Shown here: positions 48,395 to 57,003 of the stretch, piece by piece
Layout: every line of letters starts with the position of its first letter
Position numbering within the stretch: the first letter of the stretch is position 1
Source of the DNA: a virus
IMG/VR virus record: IMGVR_UViG_3300008267_000003
Span: 1-64,000 of that record
Direction: 5' to 3' (one strand)
Length of the DNA: 64,000 nucleotides
Made by a program: the position numbers and the translations under genes
The notes under the pieces: model-generated
The model's database searches: none
What the model saw: the letters and a program-made list of their open reading frames with translations, nothing else
What the model was told of the DNA's origin: nothing

Positions 48395-49170
48395 AAATAC
48401 TTGTAACCGGATATCAGGGTTTCATAGGTAAAAATATCACTGGTAGTCTTATTGCTGATGGTCACGACCTTAGCTATTTTGAATGGGGTGATGACCTTCC
48501 AACCATCAAAGGGTTGGACTGGGTAATACATCTTGGAGCTATCACCTCAACAACAGAAAGAAACATAGATCTAGTGATGACTCAGAACTATGACTTCTCT
48601 TGCTGGTTACTTGATTTGTGTGTATATCACAGGGTCAATATTCAATATGCAAGTTCAGCATCAGTGTATGGACTAGGATCTTCTTTTAAAGAAACCAGTA
48701 TGGTTGACCCAAAAACACCTTATGCTTGGTCTAAATACATGGTTGAAAGATATGCAGCTAAATATATCAAAACTAATCCCGCTTGCATGATACAAGGATT
48801 TAGGTATTTCAATGTATATGGCCCACACGAGGATCATAAACACGATCAAGCTAGCCCTTACCATAAGTTTAAGCTACAGGCTGATCGACAAGGGCATGTT
48901 ACAGTTTTTGAGGATAGTGAAAAATACCAACGAGATTTTATTCATGTTGACGAAGTGATAAATATACATAAACGATTTTTTAACATAAAGAAAAGTGGTT
49001 TGTGGAATGTTGGTACCGGTGAGCCAAAAAGCTTTATGGATGTAGCTAGAACATTTACTAGAAACATAAAAACTATTCCGATGCCAGAAAATCTTAAGGA
49101 TAGCTACCAGAAGTATACTTGCGCTGATCTTACGCGACTGAAATACTCTCTAACACAAGAACAAAAATAA
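48391..49170 (+). CDS. HldD-like ADP-heptose 6-epimerase
   Basis: The 259-residue short-chain dehydrogenase-type epimerase has GYQGFIG (7-13) for NAD(P), YASSASVYG, Tyr111-x3-Lys115 and the HldD-like segments GFRYFNVYGPHEDHK and YQRDFIHVDEV followed by NVGTGEPKSF. HldD converts ADP-D-glycero- to ADP-L-glycero-D-manno-heptose. It is about 50 residues shorter than the E. coli enzyme. With the split HldE genes it forms an ADP-heptose segment. It is coupled to the kinase gene. Confidence 0.85.
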   Translation: MKILVTGYQGFIGKNITGSLIADGHDLSYFEWGDDLPTIKGLDWVIHLGAITSTTERNIDLVMTQNYDFSCWLLDLCVYHRVNIQYASSASVYGLGSSFKETSMVDPKTPYAWSKYMVERYAAKYIKTNPACMIQGFRYFNVYGPHEDHKHDQASPYHKFKLQADRQGHVTVFEDSEKYQRDFIHVDEVINIHKRFFNIKKSGLWNVGTGEPKSFMDVARTFTRNIKTIPMPENLKDSYQKYTCADLTRLKYSLTQEQK

Positions 49171-49178
49171 CATAAATA
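49171..49178 (+). promoter_or_regulatory. Candidate T4-like late promoter
   Basis: CATAAATA, one mismatch from TATAAATA, lies directly after the hldD-like stop and 22 bases before the next gene (49201). The position between the cassette and the next fibre block, in AT-rich non-coding DNA, suits a late promoter. Confidence 0.45.
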
Positions 49179-49200
49179 TATATAAACAAAGGTTACTTAA

Positions 49201-49530
49201 ATGGCAACAAAAGCAAACATCGTCATAGATCAGGGTACTACGTTTAGTACCACTATAAATCTAACGGATGATGATGATGCTCCAATTAACTTAACTGGGT
49301 ATCTTGGTCGCTCTAAGATGAAAAAGCACTACTCATCATCCAACTCACACACCTTTACAGTGAGTCTTGGTGGGACTACTGGTGTTCTTACACTATCTCT
49401 TTCTGCTACCCAGACTTCAAATATTGTTCCTGGAAGATATGTTTACGATGTTGAATTGGTTGATCCCTCTAATGTTGTTTCAAGAATTGTTGAAGGTATA
49501 GTAACTGTAACACCAGAGGTCACTACATAA
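49201..49530 (+). CDS. Small beta-sandwich virion protein
   Basis: The 109-residue protein has a BppU-N-like/Ig-like pattern: DQGTTFSTTINLTDDDDAPINLTGY, seen as QGTTFSTTINL and PINLTGYLGRSKM, and GRYVYDVELVDPSN. Such domains attach fibres or decorate virions. It opens the second fibre block and overlaps the following gene by one base. Confidence 0.6.
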   Translation: MATKANIVIDQGTTFSTTINLTDDDDAPINLTGYLGRSKMKKHYSSSNSHTFTVSLGGTTGVLTLSLSATQTSNIVPGRYVYDVELVDPSNVVSRIVEGIVTVTPEVTT

Positions 49531-49778
49531 TGGCAAATATTAAGGTAAAATTTGGAGCAAGCAATCAATTACAATCTACATCTCCACTTACTCTTAAAAA
49601 CACAACAGGTGCTGTGTCAGCTAGTAGGTTGGACTCTCTTGTTGACGTAGAAGAAATTGATCCCCAAGACGGTGCATTTCTTGTTTACCGTGCTTCAGAT
49701 GATAAATATGTTGTATCCAGTAACATTTCATTTAGTTTAGAAAACTCAACAGGCGCTCTTGATGGTGGATCTTTTTAG
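49530..49778 (+). CDS. Short fibre-component protein ending DGGSF
   Basis: An 82-residue protein with ISFSLENSTGALDGGSF at the C-terminus. The 689-residue fibre that follows ends DGGTF in the same way, so this looks like a short fibre or attachment segment of the same kind. No enzymatic motif. Confidence 0.6.
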   Translation: MANIKVKFGASNQLQSTSPLTLKNTTGAVSASRLDSLVDVEEIDPQDGAFLVYRASDDKYVVSSNISFSLENSTGALDGGSF

Positions 49779-49804
49779 TATTGCCTGAACAATAAGGTAA
49801 AAAA

Positions 49805-51874
49805 ATGGCAAACAATTTAATTCAAATCAAAAGGTCGCTCACTACCGCTCAGCCAGGGTCACTGGCTAATGGTGAATTAGCCTATACCGCTAATGGTGAT
49901 GTATTATATGTTGGTAGTAACGGCTCTATCGTAGCTATTGGTGGTGCGAGAAATCCTGGTGTTTTAACAGCCAATCAAGCACTGGTTGCAAACTCAACCA
50001 GCTGGATGGATTCCGTAAAAGCAGCCAATCTAGTAACCCAAAAAGTATATGCTAACGGTGAGTTTGGTACTGCCGGTTATGTTCTCGCATCCGGTGGCAC
50101 AGGAAGCAATGCGTACTGGGTATCAACAGGCACACTTGCTACATCTCCCGGTGGTACGAACACTCAAGTTCAGTTTAATGATAGTGGAGTTCTAGCAGCT
50201 TCTGCTGGATTCACTTTCAATAAAGATTCGAACACACTTAACGTTTCCAACACTGTTACGGTTGGTGCTAATGTATCTCTTTCAACCAGCGCTCTCTCCA
50301 TCGGAAACAGCACTGTTAACACTGCTGTAAATTCTAGCTCTGTTACAACTGGCACAATCACTGCAACAACTGCTGCACTTACAAACGCAGCAATCACTAA
50401 AGTTTATGCTAACGGTGCTCATGGTACAGATGGTCAGCTATTGTACTCGAACTCAACAGGCGGACTCTACTGGGGTAATGTATCTTCAACTGTCAATGAT
50501 CTTGATGATCTATCAGATGTTGCTGTTGCGACACCTTCAGCTGGTCAAATTCTCGTTTCTAATTCTACCGGTGTCTTTAGAAACGTAAGTCTATCTGGGG
50601 ATGTAACAATTAATGCTGATGGTGTAGTGTCTATTGCAGCAGATGCAATTACTCTTGGTACAGATACCTCTGGTAACTACGTTGCTACAATCACAGCAGG
50701 CAATGGTCTTTCTGGTAATGCCACTACAGAGGGTTCAACACCAACAATAGCTGTTGTTGCTGGTAATGGTATCGCTTCTAACGCTACCGGTGTACACGTT
50801 GTAGCTGGTACCGGTGTTACATCTAACGCTACTGGTGTTCATATTGGGCAGGCTGTTGGAACTACAGATAATGTAACATTTAACGATGTTACTATTAACG
50901 GTAATACTATTCTTGGTAGTGCATCATCTGATGTAGTATCATTTACAGGCCATGTTAACACTGCAATTGTTCCTTCAGCTAATGTAACTTACGATTTAGG
51001 TACAACAGCATTACGTTGGAAAGACTTGTATTTGGCAGGTAGTACTATCTACTTGGGAGCAGCTTCTATTACTGAGAGTGGTGGTACTATTTCCACAGGT
51101 AATACTTCTGCCGCAGATTTTAGCGTCACAGGAAACACAACTCTAGGTTCGAATACATCAGATGTAGTTTCGTTCAATGCAGTTGTAAATTCAAACATTA
51201 TGCCTGCTGCCAATGCTACCTATAGCTTTGGTAACAACACTGTAAGATGGTTTGAGTTACATGCTGCTAATGTACATTCAGAGTATGGTTATTTTGACAA
51301 GGATGTTTCGATCAGTGGTAACCTATCTATCACTGGTACATTAACTACTGTTAACGCTAACAACCTAACAGTAACCGACTCGTTAATTCAGCTAGCTGCT
51401 AATAATACAACTAGTGATACTCTAGATATTGGTTTGTATGGAAATTATCAAACAGGTGGTGGTGATCATGAACACACCGGTTTGTTCCGTGATGCGACAG
51501 ATGGTAAGTGGAAACTTTTCAAAGATTTAACAGCAGCTCCAACCACTACTGTAGACACATCAAATACCACGTACACAACAGCTACTCTTGTTGCTTACCT
51601 TGAGTCGGGTGGATTACAGACTAACAGCTCAGCTGTTGCTATTTCTTCCAACTCAACTGTTTCTGTAAGTATTACTGCTAACAGTATTACTCTTGGAACT
51701 GCTCTTGCAGGTACTAGTGGTGGTACAGGATTGTCAAGCTATACTGCAGAAGATATTCTAGTTGCTAATTCCTCAAATGGATTTAGAAAACTAGGTCTTG
51801 GTACAGATGGATATGTCCTGCAGTCTAACGGTACAGCTCTTGTTTATGGTACACTTGATGGAGGCACATTCTAA
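49805..51874 (+). CDS. Tail-fibre protein, MTD-like N-terminus
   Basis: The 689-residue protein starts MANNLIQIKRSLTTAQPGSL and continues LANGELAYTANGDVLYVG, the N-terminal pattern of phage tail fibres of the major tropism determinant type. It then has many Thr/Ser/Asn-rich repeats such as NGNTILGSASSDVVSFTG and ends DGGTF. It lacks enzyme motifs and is likely a trimeric fibre. The next small coiled-coil gene starts right after its stop. Confidence 0.75.
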   Translation: MANNLIQIKRSLTTAQPGSLANGELAYTANGDVLYVGSNGSIVAIGGARNPGVLTANQALVANSTSWMDSVKAANLVTQKVYANGEFGTAGYVLASGGTGSNAYWVSTGTLATSPGGTNTQVQFNDSGVLAASAGFTFNKDSNTLNVSNTVTVGANVSLSTSALSIGNSTVNTAVNSSSVTTGTITATTAALTNAAITKVYANGAHGTDGQLLYSNSTGGLYWGNVSSTVNDLDDLSDVAVATPSAGQILVSNSTGVFRNVSLSGDVTINADGVVSIAADAITLGTDTSGNYVATITAGNGLSGNATTEGSTPTIAVVAGNGIASNATGVHVVAGTGVTSNATGVHIGQAVGTTDNVTFNDVTINGNTILGSASSDVVSFTGHVNTAIVPSANVTYDLGTTALRWKDLYLAGSTIYLGAASITESGGTISTGNTSAADFSVTGNTTLGSNTSDVVSFNAVVNSNIMPAANATYSFGNNTVRWFELHAANVHSEYGYFDKDVSISGNLSITGTLTTVNANNLTVTDSLIQLAANNTTSDTLDIGLYGNYQTGGGDHEHTGLFRDATDGKWKLFKDLTAAPTTTVDTSNTTYTTATLVAYLESGGLQTNSSAVAISSNSTVSVSITANSITLGTALAGTSGGTGLSSYTAEDILVANSSNGFRKLGLGTDGYVLQSNGTALVYGTLDGGTF

Positions 51875-52087
51875 GTGGAAATTGAATTCGTTAATGCTTA
51901 TATTGCAAAACAAAAATCCTGGATTGAAGATTTAGTAGCAAAAAACATAATTTTAGAAACAAGGTTACAGCTAGCTGAGGCAAAGAGTGCTCAGCTAGCT
52001 GAGCTTTTATCTGAATCTAACTCTCAAATAGATAAGCTAAATACTAGAACAAAGAAGAAATCAGAAACTCCTGATTCGACGTTCTAA
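51875..52087 (+). CDS. Small coiled-coil protein (GTG start)
   Basis: A 70-residue helical protein with heptads (IEDLVAKNIILETRLQLAEA) and a Lys/Arg-rich end. The start is GTG at 51875, ten bases after GGAGG (51860-51864) in the upstream gene. It lies between two fibre genes, like the coiled-coil gene at 33230, and may connect or chaperone them. Confidence 0.6.
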   Translation: MEIEFVNAYIAKQKSWIEDLVAKNIILETRLQLAEAKSAQLAELLSESNSQIDKLNTRTKKKSETPDSTF

Positions 52088-52099
52088 TTCAAAACATAG

Positions 52100-52116
52100 C
52101 CCTAGATAGGGTTTTT
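52100..52116 (+). terminator. Weak hairpin with T-run
   Basis: CCCT (52100-52103) and AGGG (52108-52111) can pair around a four-base loop and are followed by five T (52112-52116). The stem is short, so it would be a weak terminator before the large fibre gene. GAGGGG directly behind it serves as that gene's ribosome site. Confidence 0.35.
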
Positions 52117-52126
52117 GAGGGGCCAT

Positions 52127-55100
52127 ATGGCTAATAAATTACAAATCAAGCGTACGACCATCTCTGGTCGTGCCCCCAACACTACCAACTCTGGTAACAC
52201 ACACTTTATTGATACGGGTGAGCTAGCTCTCAACCTTACCGATGGTAAGATGTTTTCGTCTAATGGTACTGCTCGCTTTGAGGTTGGTGCCAATTTAGCA
52301 AGCCTTTCTGTTGCTGGGAATGCTTCTCTCAACACAGTTACCGCCAATACCTTTTTAGCAGGTGATGGATCAGCTGCAACCCCTAGTATTGCCCTATCAA
52401 ATGATCCAGATACTGGGTTGTATAGATATGCTGGTGATTTTTTGGGTATTTCTACAGGGGGAACTGCTAGAGCTTATTTTAATTCGTCTGGGCTATCGCT
52501 TTTAAGTGGTGGTTATATGTATGTTGGTGGTGGAAGTGAATCGAATCCCTCTTTTGCTTTTACAGATGATACCAATACTGGAATGTACAGAGTAGCGGCA
52601 GATACCCTTGGGTTCGTAACTAATGAGCAGACTAGATTACAGGTTAATAACAGTGTTTTCAATATAAGCAACACTGTAGGGTTAATGGCCAATGGATCGA
52701 CAGGGACAACGGGGCAGGTGCTCACGTCTAATGGTACAGCAACATACTGGTCTACTGTATCTGGTGGTGGTTTTACCAATGGTTCTTCAATCTCAGTAGC
52801 AGATTTAACAATCACTGGAGGCTTGACTGCTAATGGTAGTACGGGTTCAAGTGGTCAGATTCTAGCCTCTAACGGCACATCTCTTTATTGGACCACCCAG
52901 TCATCAGGTTCAGGTGCTTTTGTATCTAGAACCTACACAGGTACAGGTGCTTGTACTCAGTTTACGGTCACAGACGGAGTTTCAAATAATAGTCTGCTTG
53001 TGATGGAAAATGGTATTGTCCAAACTCCTAGTACAGATTATTCCGTATCTGGAACAACACTTACATTCACTGCTGCTCCAGCTAGTAGTGTAAACATACA
53101 AATAAGAGAGCTTGCAGTAGTTGCAACCTTAGATTCAGCAACCAGCTATGCGGCAAACAACTTAACAGCTGTATCTACAATCACAGTTGGTAATAGTACA
53201 GTTAATTCAGTAATTAATAGTACATCAATCTCAGCAAACATCGGTAATTTCACTGGCACAGTTTCCTATACATTAACCGGTACTTCTACAACTGGTGGTG
53301 CACAGATTTATCTTAACGGTGCCACACAGAACCGTATTGATTTTAACACAAATGGTGTGGCTGCACCAACATATACTACGCGTAGTGCAGGCACCAAAGT
53401 AGCACTATATCCAGCTATAAGCGGCAGTTCAGTTGACTATGCACTTGGTGTTGATACTGGTGCATTGTGGACTAGTATTCCTGGTAATGACGCTGGCCAA
53501 TTCTTCAAATGGTACGGTGGCGAAACACAAGTAGGGTCTTTGAGTGGCACAGGGATGATGAACATTATTGGTGCAGTTAATGCAGCTAGCCATACGGTTG
53601 GATCCAATTTCATAGCCAATTCATCTCAACTTACCCTGACCGGTATACCATTATCTGCAAATGGATCTACTGGAACTGCAGGACAATTATTATATTCAAA
53701 CGGGACCACTGGATCGCCGTATTGGGCTGCCGACAACTCTAGTACTGCATATTCAAACGCTACTGCTTATTCAAGTAACGCTACTAATATATCATCTGGA
53801 ACAATCTCACCAGCAAGACTACCACAGGCAAATACTACATCTAACGGTGCAGTTATTATTCTTGATAGTGTATCAAATACCTCTATATCTATTTACGCAG
53901 CTTCAGCAAACAGTGTCAAGACAGCATACGATGCTGCTATAAATGCTAACACAGCTGCATCGGACGCATATACCAATGCAACATTGTACAGTAGTAACGC
54001 TACTAATATATCATCTGGAACCCTTAACACTGGTAGACTACCAGGTACAATAAGTATATCTACTGCATTTTCAGTAGGTAATTCTACAGTCAATACTGCT
54101 ATCACACCGGTATCCATTGATACTGACGGTACTCTCAGTGTTCTTGGAGTAGCTACATTTAGCAACACTGTTCAGATGTCCAACAACATCATTGCTAATG
54201 TGGCTGATCCAATTGATCCAAGAGATGCTGTTAACAAGCAGTATGTTGATACATTCATTGAGGGTTTACATATTCACGCTTCAGTTGAAGCTGCAACCAC
54301 AGATACGCTTGCCGTAATTACAGGTGGCACAGTAACATACAATAATGGAACTTCTGGTGTTGGTGCTACATTGACACTGTCCGTCGCATTAACAACTCTG
54401 GATGGGTACAGCTTACTGCCAGGAAATCGTATACTTGTAAAAAATGAAGCCAACACAGCTCATAATGGCATATATGAAAGAACAAGTAGTACTGTTTTAA
54501 CTAGAGCACAAGACACAGACTCCGGTGTTGAAATAGCTGGTGGTGATTTCACTTTTGTTACCAACGGTACGTTGTATAATAATTCTGGTTGGGTTCAGAC
54601 AGAATCAGTAACTACGGTTGGTACAGATGCTATATTATATACACAGTTTTCTGGTGCTGGCACATACACAGCTGGAAACTATCTCTATCTAAGTGGTTCT
54701 CAGTTTAATGCAAATGCTACAAGTTCAAGTACTGCATCAGTATTAATAGCAAGAGATAGTGAAGGAAACTTTGCAGCAAACACTGCTAATCTAATTACTC
54801 TTAGTTCTGGAGTTATTGGTGCATCTTCAAACGGATTAATAGCTAATTCTACAATAATTACTGTTGGTAATACATCTGTAAATGTTGCTATAACTACAGG
54901 TGGTATCACCTCTTCGGGTGGATCTGGTGTTAACCCTTCATCAAATACAATTGGTACTGCGCTTGGCACAACATCCCAGCGTTGGGTTATAACAGCAAAC
55001 TCGATTACAACGTCAGGTTCTGGCACTATTGGCACAACTCTTGATGCCGGTAACACAACAATCGCTGGGTTTGCTAACGTTACTGGTACCATTCAAGGTG

Positions 55101-55624
55101 GTTCTAGTTTAACTATTGCTGGTGCTGCATCTGGTATAACCACACTAGCAGCTGGTAATACAACTATTACTGGTTTTGTGAATGCCACGTCTACAGTAAC
55201 ATCTAATACCGTATCGCTAAGAGGTAGCTCTGGTTCATTTGCTGCTACACTTAACCCTACAACACTAACAGCAAGTAGGACAGTAACGATACCCGATGAA
55301 ACTTTTACTATAGGTTTCAGAAACATTCCTCCTGTTGGAACCAAGACTTCAAGTTATACTCTGACCACATCAGATGTTGGTAAGTATGTGCAGATTGGAT
55401 CGGGTGGATCAATAGTAATACCTGATGCAACATTTACTGAGGGTGATGCAATAAATATCTTTAACAACACTTCTGGATCTATTACTATAACGTGTTCAAT
55501 AACGACAGCCTATATTGCAGGAGCAGATACTGATGTTGCTTCTGTCACTCTTGCTACAAGAGGTATGGCTACAATCCTATTCATAAGTTCAACTGTTTGC
55601 GTTATAGCGGGTAACATAACATAA
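52127..55624 (+). CDS. Large tail-fibre protein, 1165 aa
   Basis: The protein starts MANKLQIKRTTISGRAPN with TGELALNLTDGKMFSSNG behind it (MTD-like N-terminus), then fibre repeats (DPDTGLYRYAGDFLG, DTNTGMYRVAADTLG), a DPRDAVNKQYVD linker and a LPGNRILVKNEANTAHNGIYE module common in tail fibres. The start is ATG at 52127 with GAGGGG (52117-52122) in front; an in-frame TTG four codons earlier is not credible. The C-terminus is a compact beta domain. It is one of the main fibre candidates. Confidence 0.78.
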   Translation: MANKLQIKRTTISGRAPNTTNSGNTHFIDTGELALNLTDGKMFSSNGTARFEVGANLASLSVAGNASLNTVTANTFLAGDGSAATPSIALSNDPDTGLYRYAGDFLGISTGGTARAYFNSSGLSLLSGGYMYVGGGSESNPSFAFTDDTNTGMYRVAADTLGFVTNEQTRLQVNNSVFNISNTVGLMANGSTGTTGQVLTSNGTATYWSTVSGGGFTNGSSISVADLTITGGLTANGSTGSSGQILASNGTSLYWTTQSSGSGAFVSRTYTGTGACTQFTVTDGVSNNSLLVMENGIVQTPSTDYSVSGTTLTFTAAPASSVNIQIRELAVVATLDSATSYAANNLTAVSTITVGNSTVNSVINSTSISANIGNFTGTVSYTLTGTSTTGGAQIYLNGATQNRIDFNTNGVAAPTYTTRSAGTKVALYPAISGSSVDYALGVDTGALWTSIPGNDAGQFFKWYGGETQVGSLSGTGMMNIIGAVNAASHTVGSNFIANSSQLTLTGIPLSANGSTGTAGQLLYSNGTTGSPYWAADNSSTAYSNATAYSSNATNISSGTISPARLPQANTTSNGAVIILDSVSNTSISIYAASANSVKTAYDAAINANTAASDAYTNATLYSSNATNISSGTLNTGRLPGTISISTAFSVGNSTVNTAITPVSIDTDGTLSVLGVATFSNTVQMSNNIIANVADPIDPRDAVNKQYVDTFIEGLHIHASVEAATTDTLAVITGGTVTYNNGTSGVGATLTLSVALTTLDGYSLLPGNRILVKNEANTAHNGIYERTSSTVLTRAQDTDSGVEIAGGDFTFVTNGTLYNNSGWVQTESVTTVGTDAILYTQFSGAGTYTAGNYLYLSGSQFNANATSSSTASVLIARDSEGNFAANTANLITLSSGVIGASSNGLIANSTIITVGNTSVNVAITTGGITSSGGSGVNPSSNTIGTALGTTSQRWVITANSITTSGSGTIGTTLDAGNTTIAGFANVTGTIQGGSSLTIAGAASGITTLAAGNTTITGFVNATSTVTSNTVSLRGSSGSFAATLNPTTLTASRTVTIPDETFTIGFRNIPPVGTKTSSYTLTTSDVGKYVQIGSGGSIVIPDATFTEGDAINIFNNTSGSITITCSITTAYIAGADTDVASVTLATRGMATILFISSTVCVIAGNIT

Positions 55625-56994
55625 TGGCATTGATATTAAAAAATCGTGTAAAGTCTACAACCACAACAACAGGTACAGGAGCAATCACTCTTGGTAGTGC
55701 AGCTACGGGTTACCAAGACTTTTCAGTTATTGAAAACGGTAATCAAACATACTATACTATTAAAAGTGCTACCGAGTGGGAAGTTGGTAAAGGAACATAC
55801 ACAGCGTCTGGTACAACACTCTCTCGAGACGTTGTGTTCAGCTCATCCAATAGTGGTGAGCTAGTTAACTTTAGTGCTGGTACAAAAGATGTCCTATGTG
55901 TATATCCGGCAGCAGCTATGCCTGGTGGTGTTCCATATGCGGATGACAATGATGTTGGAACAGATCTTTCCGGTTGGACAATGTTTAAAGCTGCTTTGAA
56001 TAACGGAGTTGCTGGAGATGTAGCTTTCAATAATAACAATGCAGGTGGTATAGTATCAACGTATTCGTTGGTGTATACTGCTCCTGTAGCGTATACTGGC
56101 GGAGTACTAGCACCCAATGGCGATATTCACTTTATACCCGATAATGCAGTTCGAGGTCAGAAGGTAAACTATTTAACGGGTGTAGTATCCACTTATTCAT
56201 TGGTATACACCGGTGCAGCTTACTTTGGTGGGGTGTTAGCACCTAACGGTGATATTCACTTTGTTCCATATACCGCTAATAGAGGTCAGAAAGTATCAGC
56301 TTCTGGTTTGGTTAGTACATACTCACTGGTATTTACTACCAACACCGCATATTATGGTGGAGTACTAGCACAAAATGGAGATATTCATTTTATCCCATAC
56401 AGTGCTACCAGAGGTCAGAAAGTATCGGCTACTGGTGTGGTTTCAACATACTCACTGGTGTATACTACATCTGCAGCATATGCGGGTGGTGTTCTAGCGC
56501 CCAATGGTGACATTTATTTTGTTCCTCGTGCAGCGAGAGTAGGACAAAAAGTATCTTCTGCTGGTGTCGTTTCAACATATTCGCTTATATATACCACAAC
56601 CCAAGCGTATGTGGGCGGAGTATTATCACTTAACGGAGATGTTGTTTTTATCAGATCCAATGCTGCCGTAGGTCAGAAGGTAAGTATCAACGGTGTTGTG
56701 TCTACGTACTCACACAATCTTTCAGCAACTCCAGGATCCGCTGTGCTGGCACCTAATGGAGATGTGTTTCTTATACCTCAGACTGGTGCAGGAAGTAGAG
56801 TGTCTGCTACTGGTACTGTTTCAACTTACTCTTTAGTATCTACGTCAGGTTCTTATTTTGGTGGAGTACTGGCACCTAATGGTGATATTTATTTTGTTCC
56901 AGCTAGCGCACCTGTAGGTCAAAAAATATCTACAAATTCTGGCAACCCATTAGGAATTGGTGTTTGCTTGAGTCCTTTTTTAAACAAATTATAA
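55624..56994 (+). CDS. Seven-repeat propeller-like adhesin, paralogue 1
   Basis: The 456-residue protein has a 110-residue N-terminal module (starting KNRVKSTTTTTGTGAITLG), then seven repeats of about 43 residues of the form VVSTYSLVYT..AY.GGVLAPNGDIHF.P....RGQKVSA.G (spaced motif), then an end with CLSPFLNKL. Seven such repeats fit a seven-bladed beta-propeller. It is the simplest of three tandem paralogues (with 57004 and 59038), which have the same layout but an extra LamG-like domain. Likely a receptor-binding protein. Confidence 0.75.
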   Translation: MALILKNRVKSTTTTTGTGAITLGSAATGYQDFSVIENGNQTYYTIKSATEWEVGKGTYTASGTTLSRDVVFSSSNSGELVNFSAGTKDVLCVYPAAAMPGGVPYADDNDVGTDLSGWTMFKAALNNGVAGDVAFNNNNAGGIVSTYSLVYTAPVAYTGGVLAPNGDIHFIPDNAVRGQKVNYLTGVVSTYSLVYTGAAYFGGVLAPNGDIHFVPYTANRGQKVSASGLVSTYSLVFTTNTAYYGGVLAQNGDIHFIPYSATRGQKVSATGVVSTYSLVYTTSAAYAGGVLAPNGDIYFVPRAARVGQKVSSAGVVSTYSLIYTTTQAYVGGVLSLNGDVVFIRSNAAVGQKVSINGVVSTYSHNLSATPGSAVLAPNGDVFLIPQTGAGSRVSATGTVSTYSLVSTSGSYFGGVLAPNGDIYFVPASAPVGQKISTNSGNPLGIGVCLSPFLNKL

Positions 56995-57003
56995 ACAAAA
57001 TCC

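Noticed and set aside
52115-52126. TTG start for the large fibre gene
   Set aside because: The four added codons overlap the ribosome site; ATG at 52127 has GAGGGG in front and gives the expected MANKLQIKR start.
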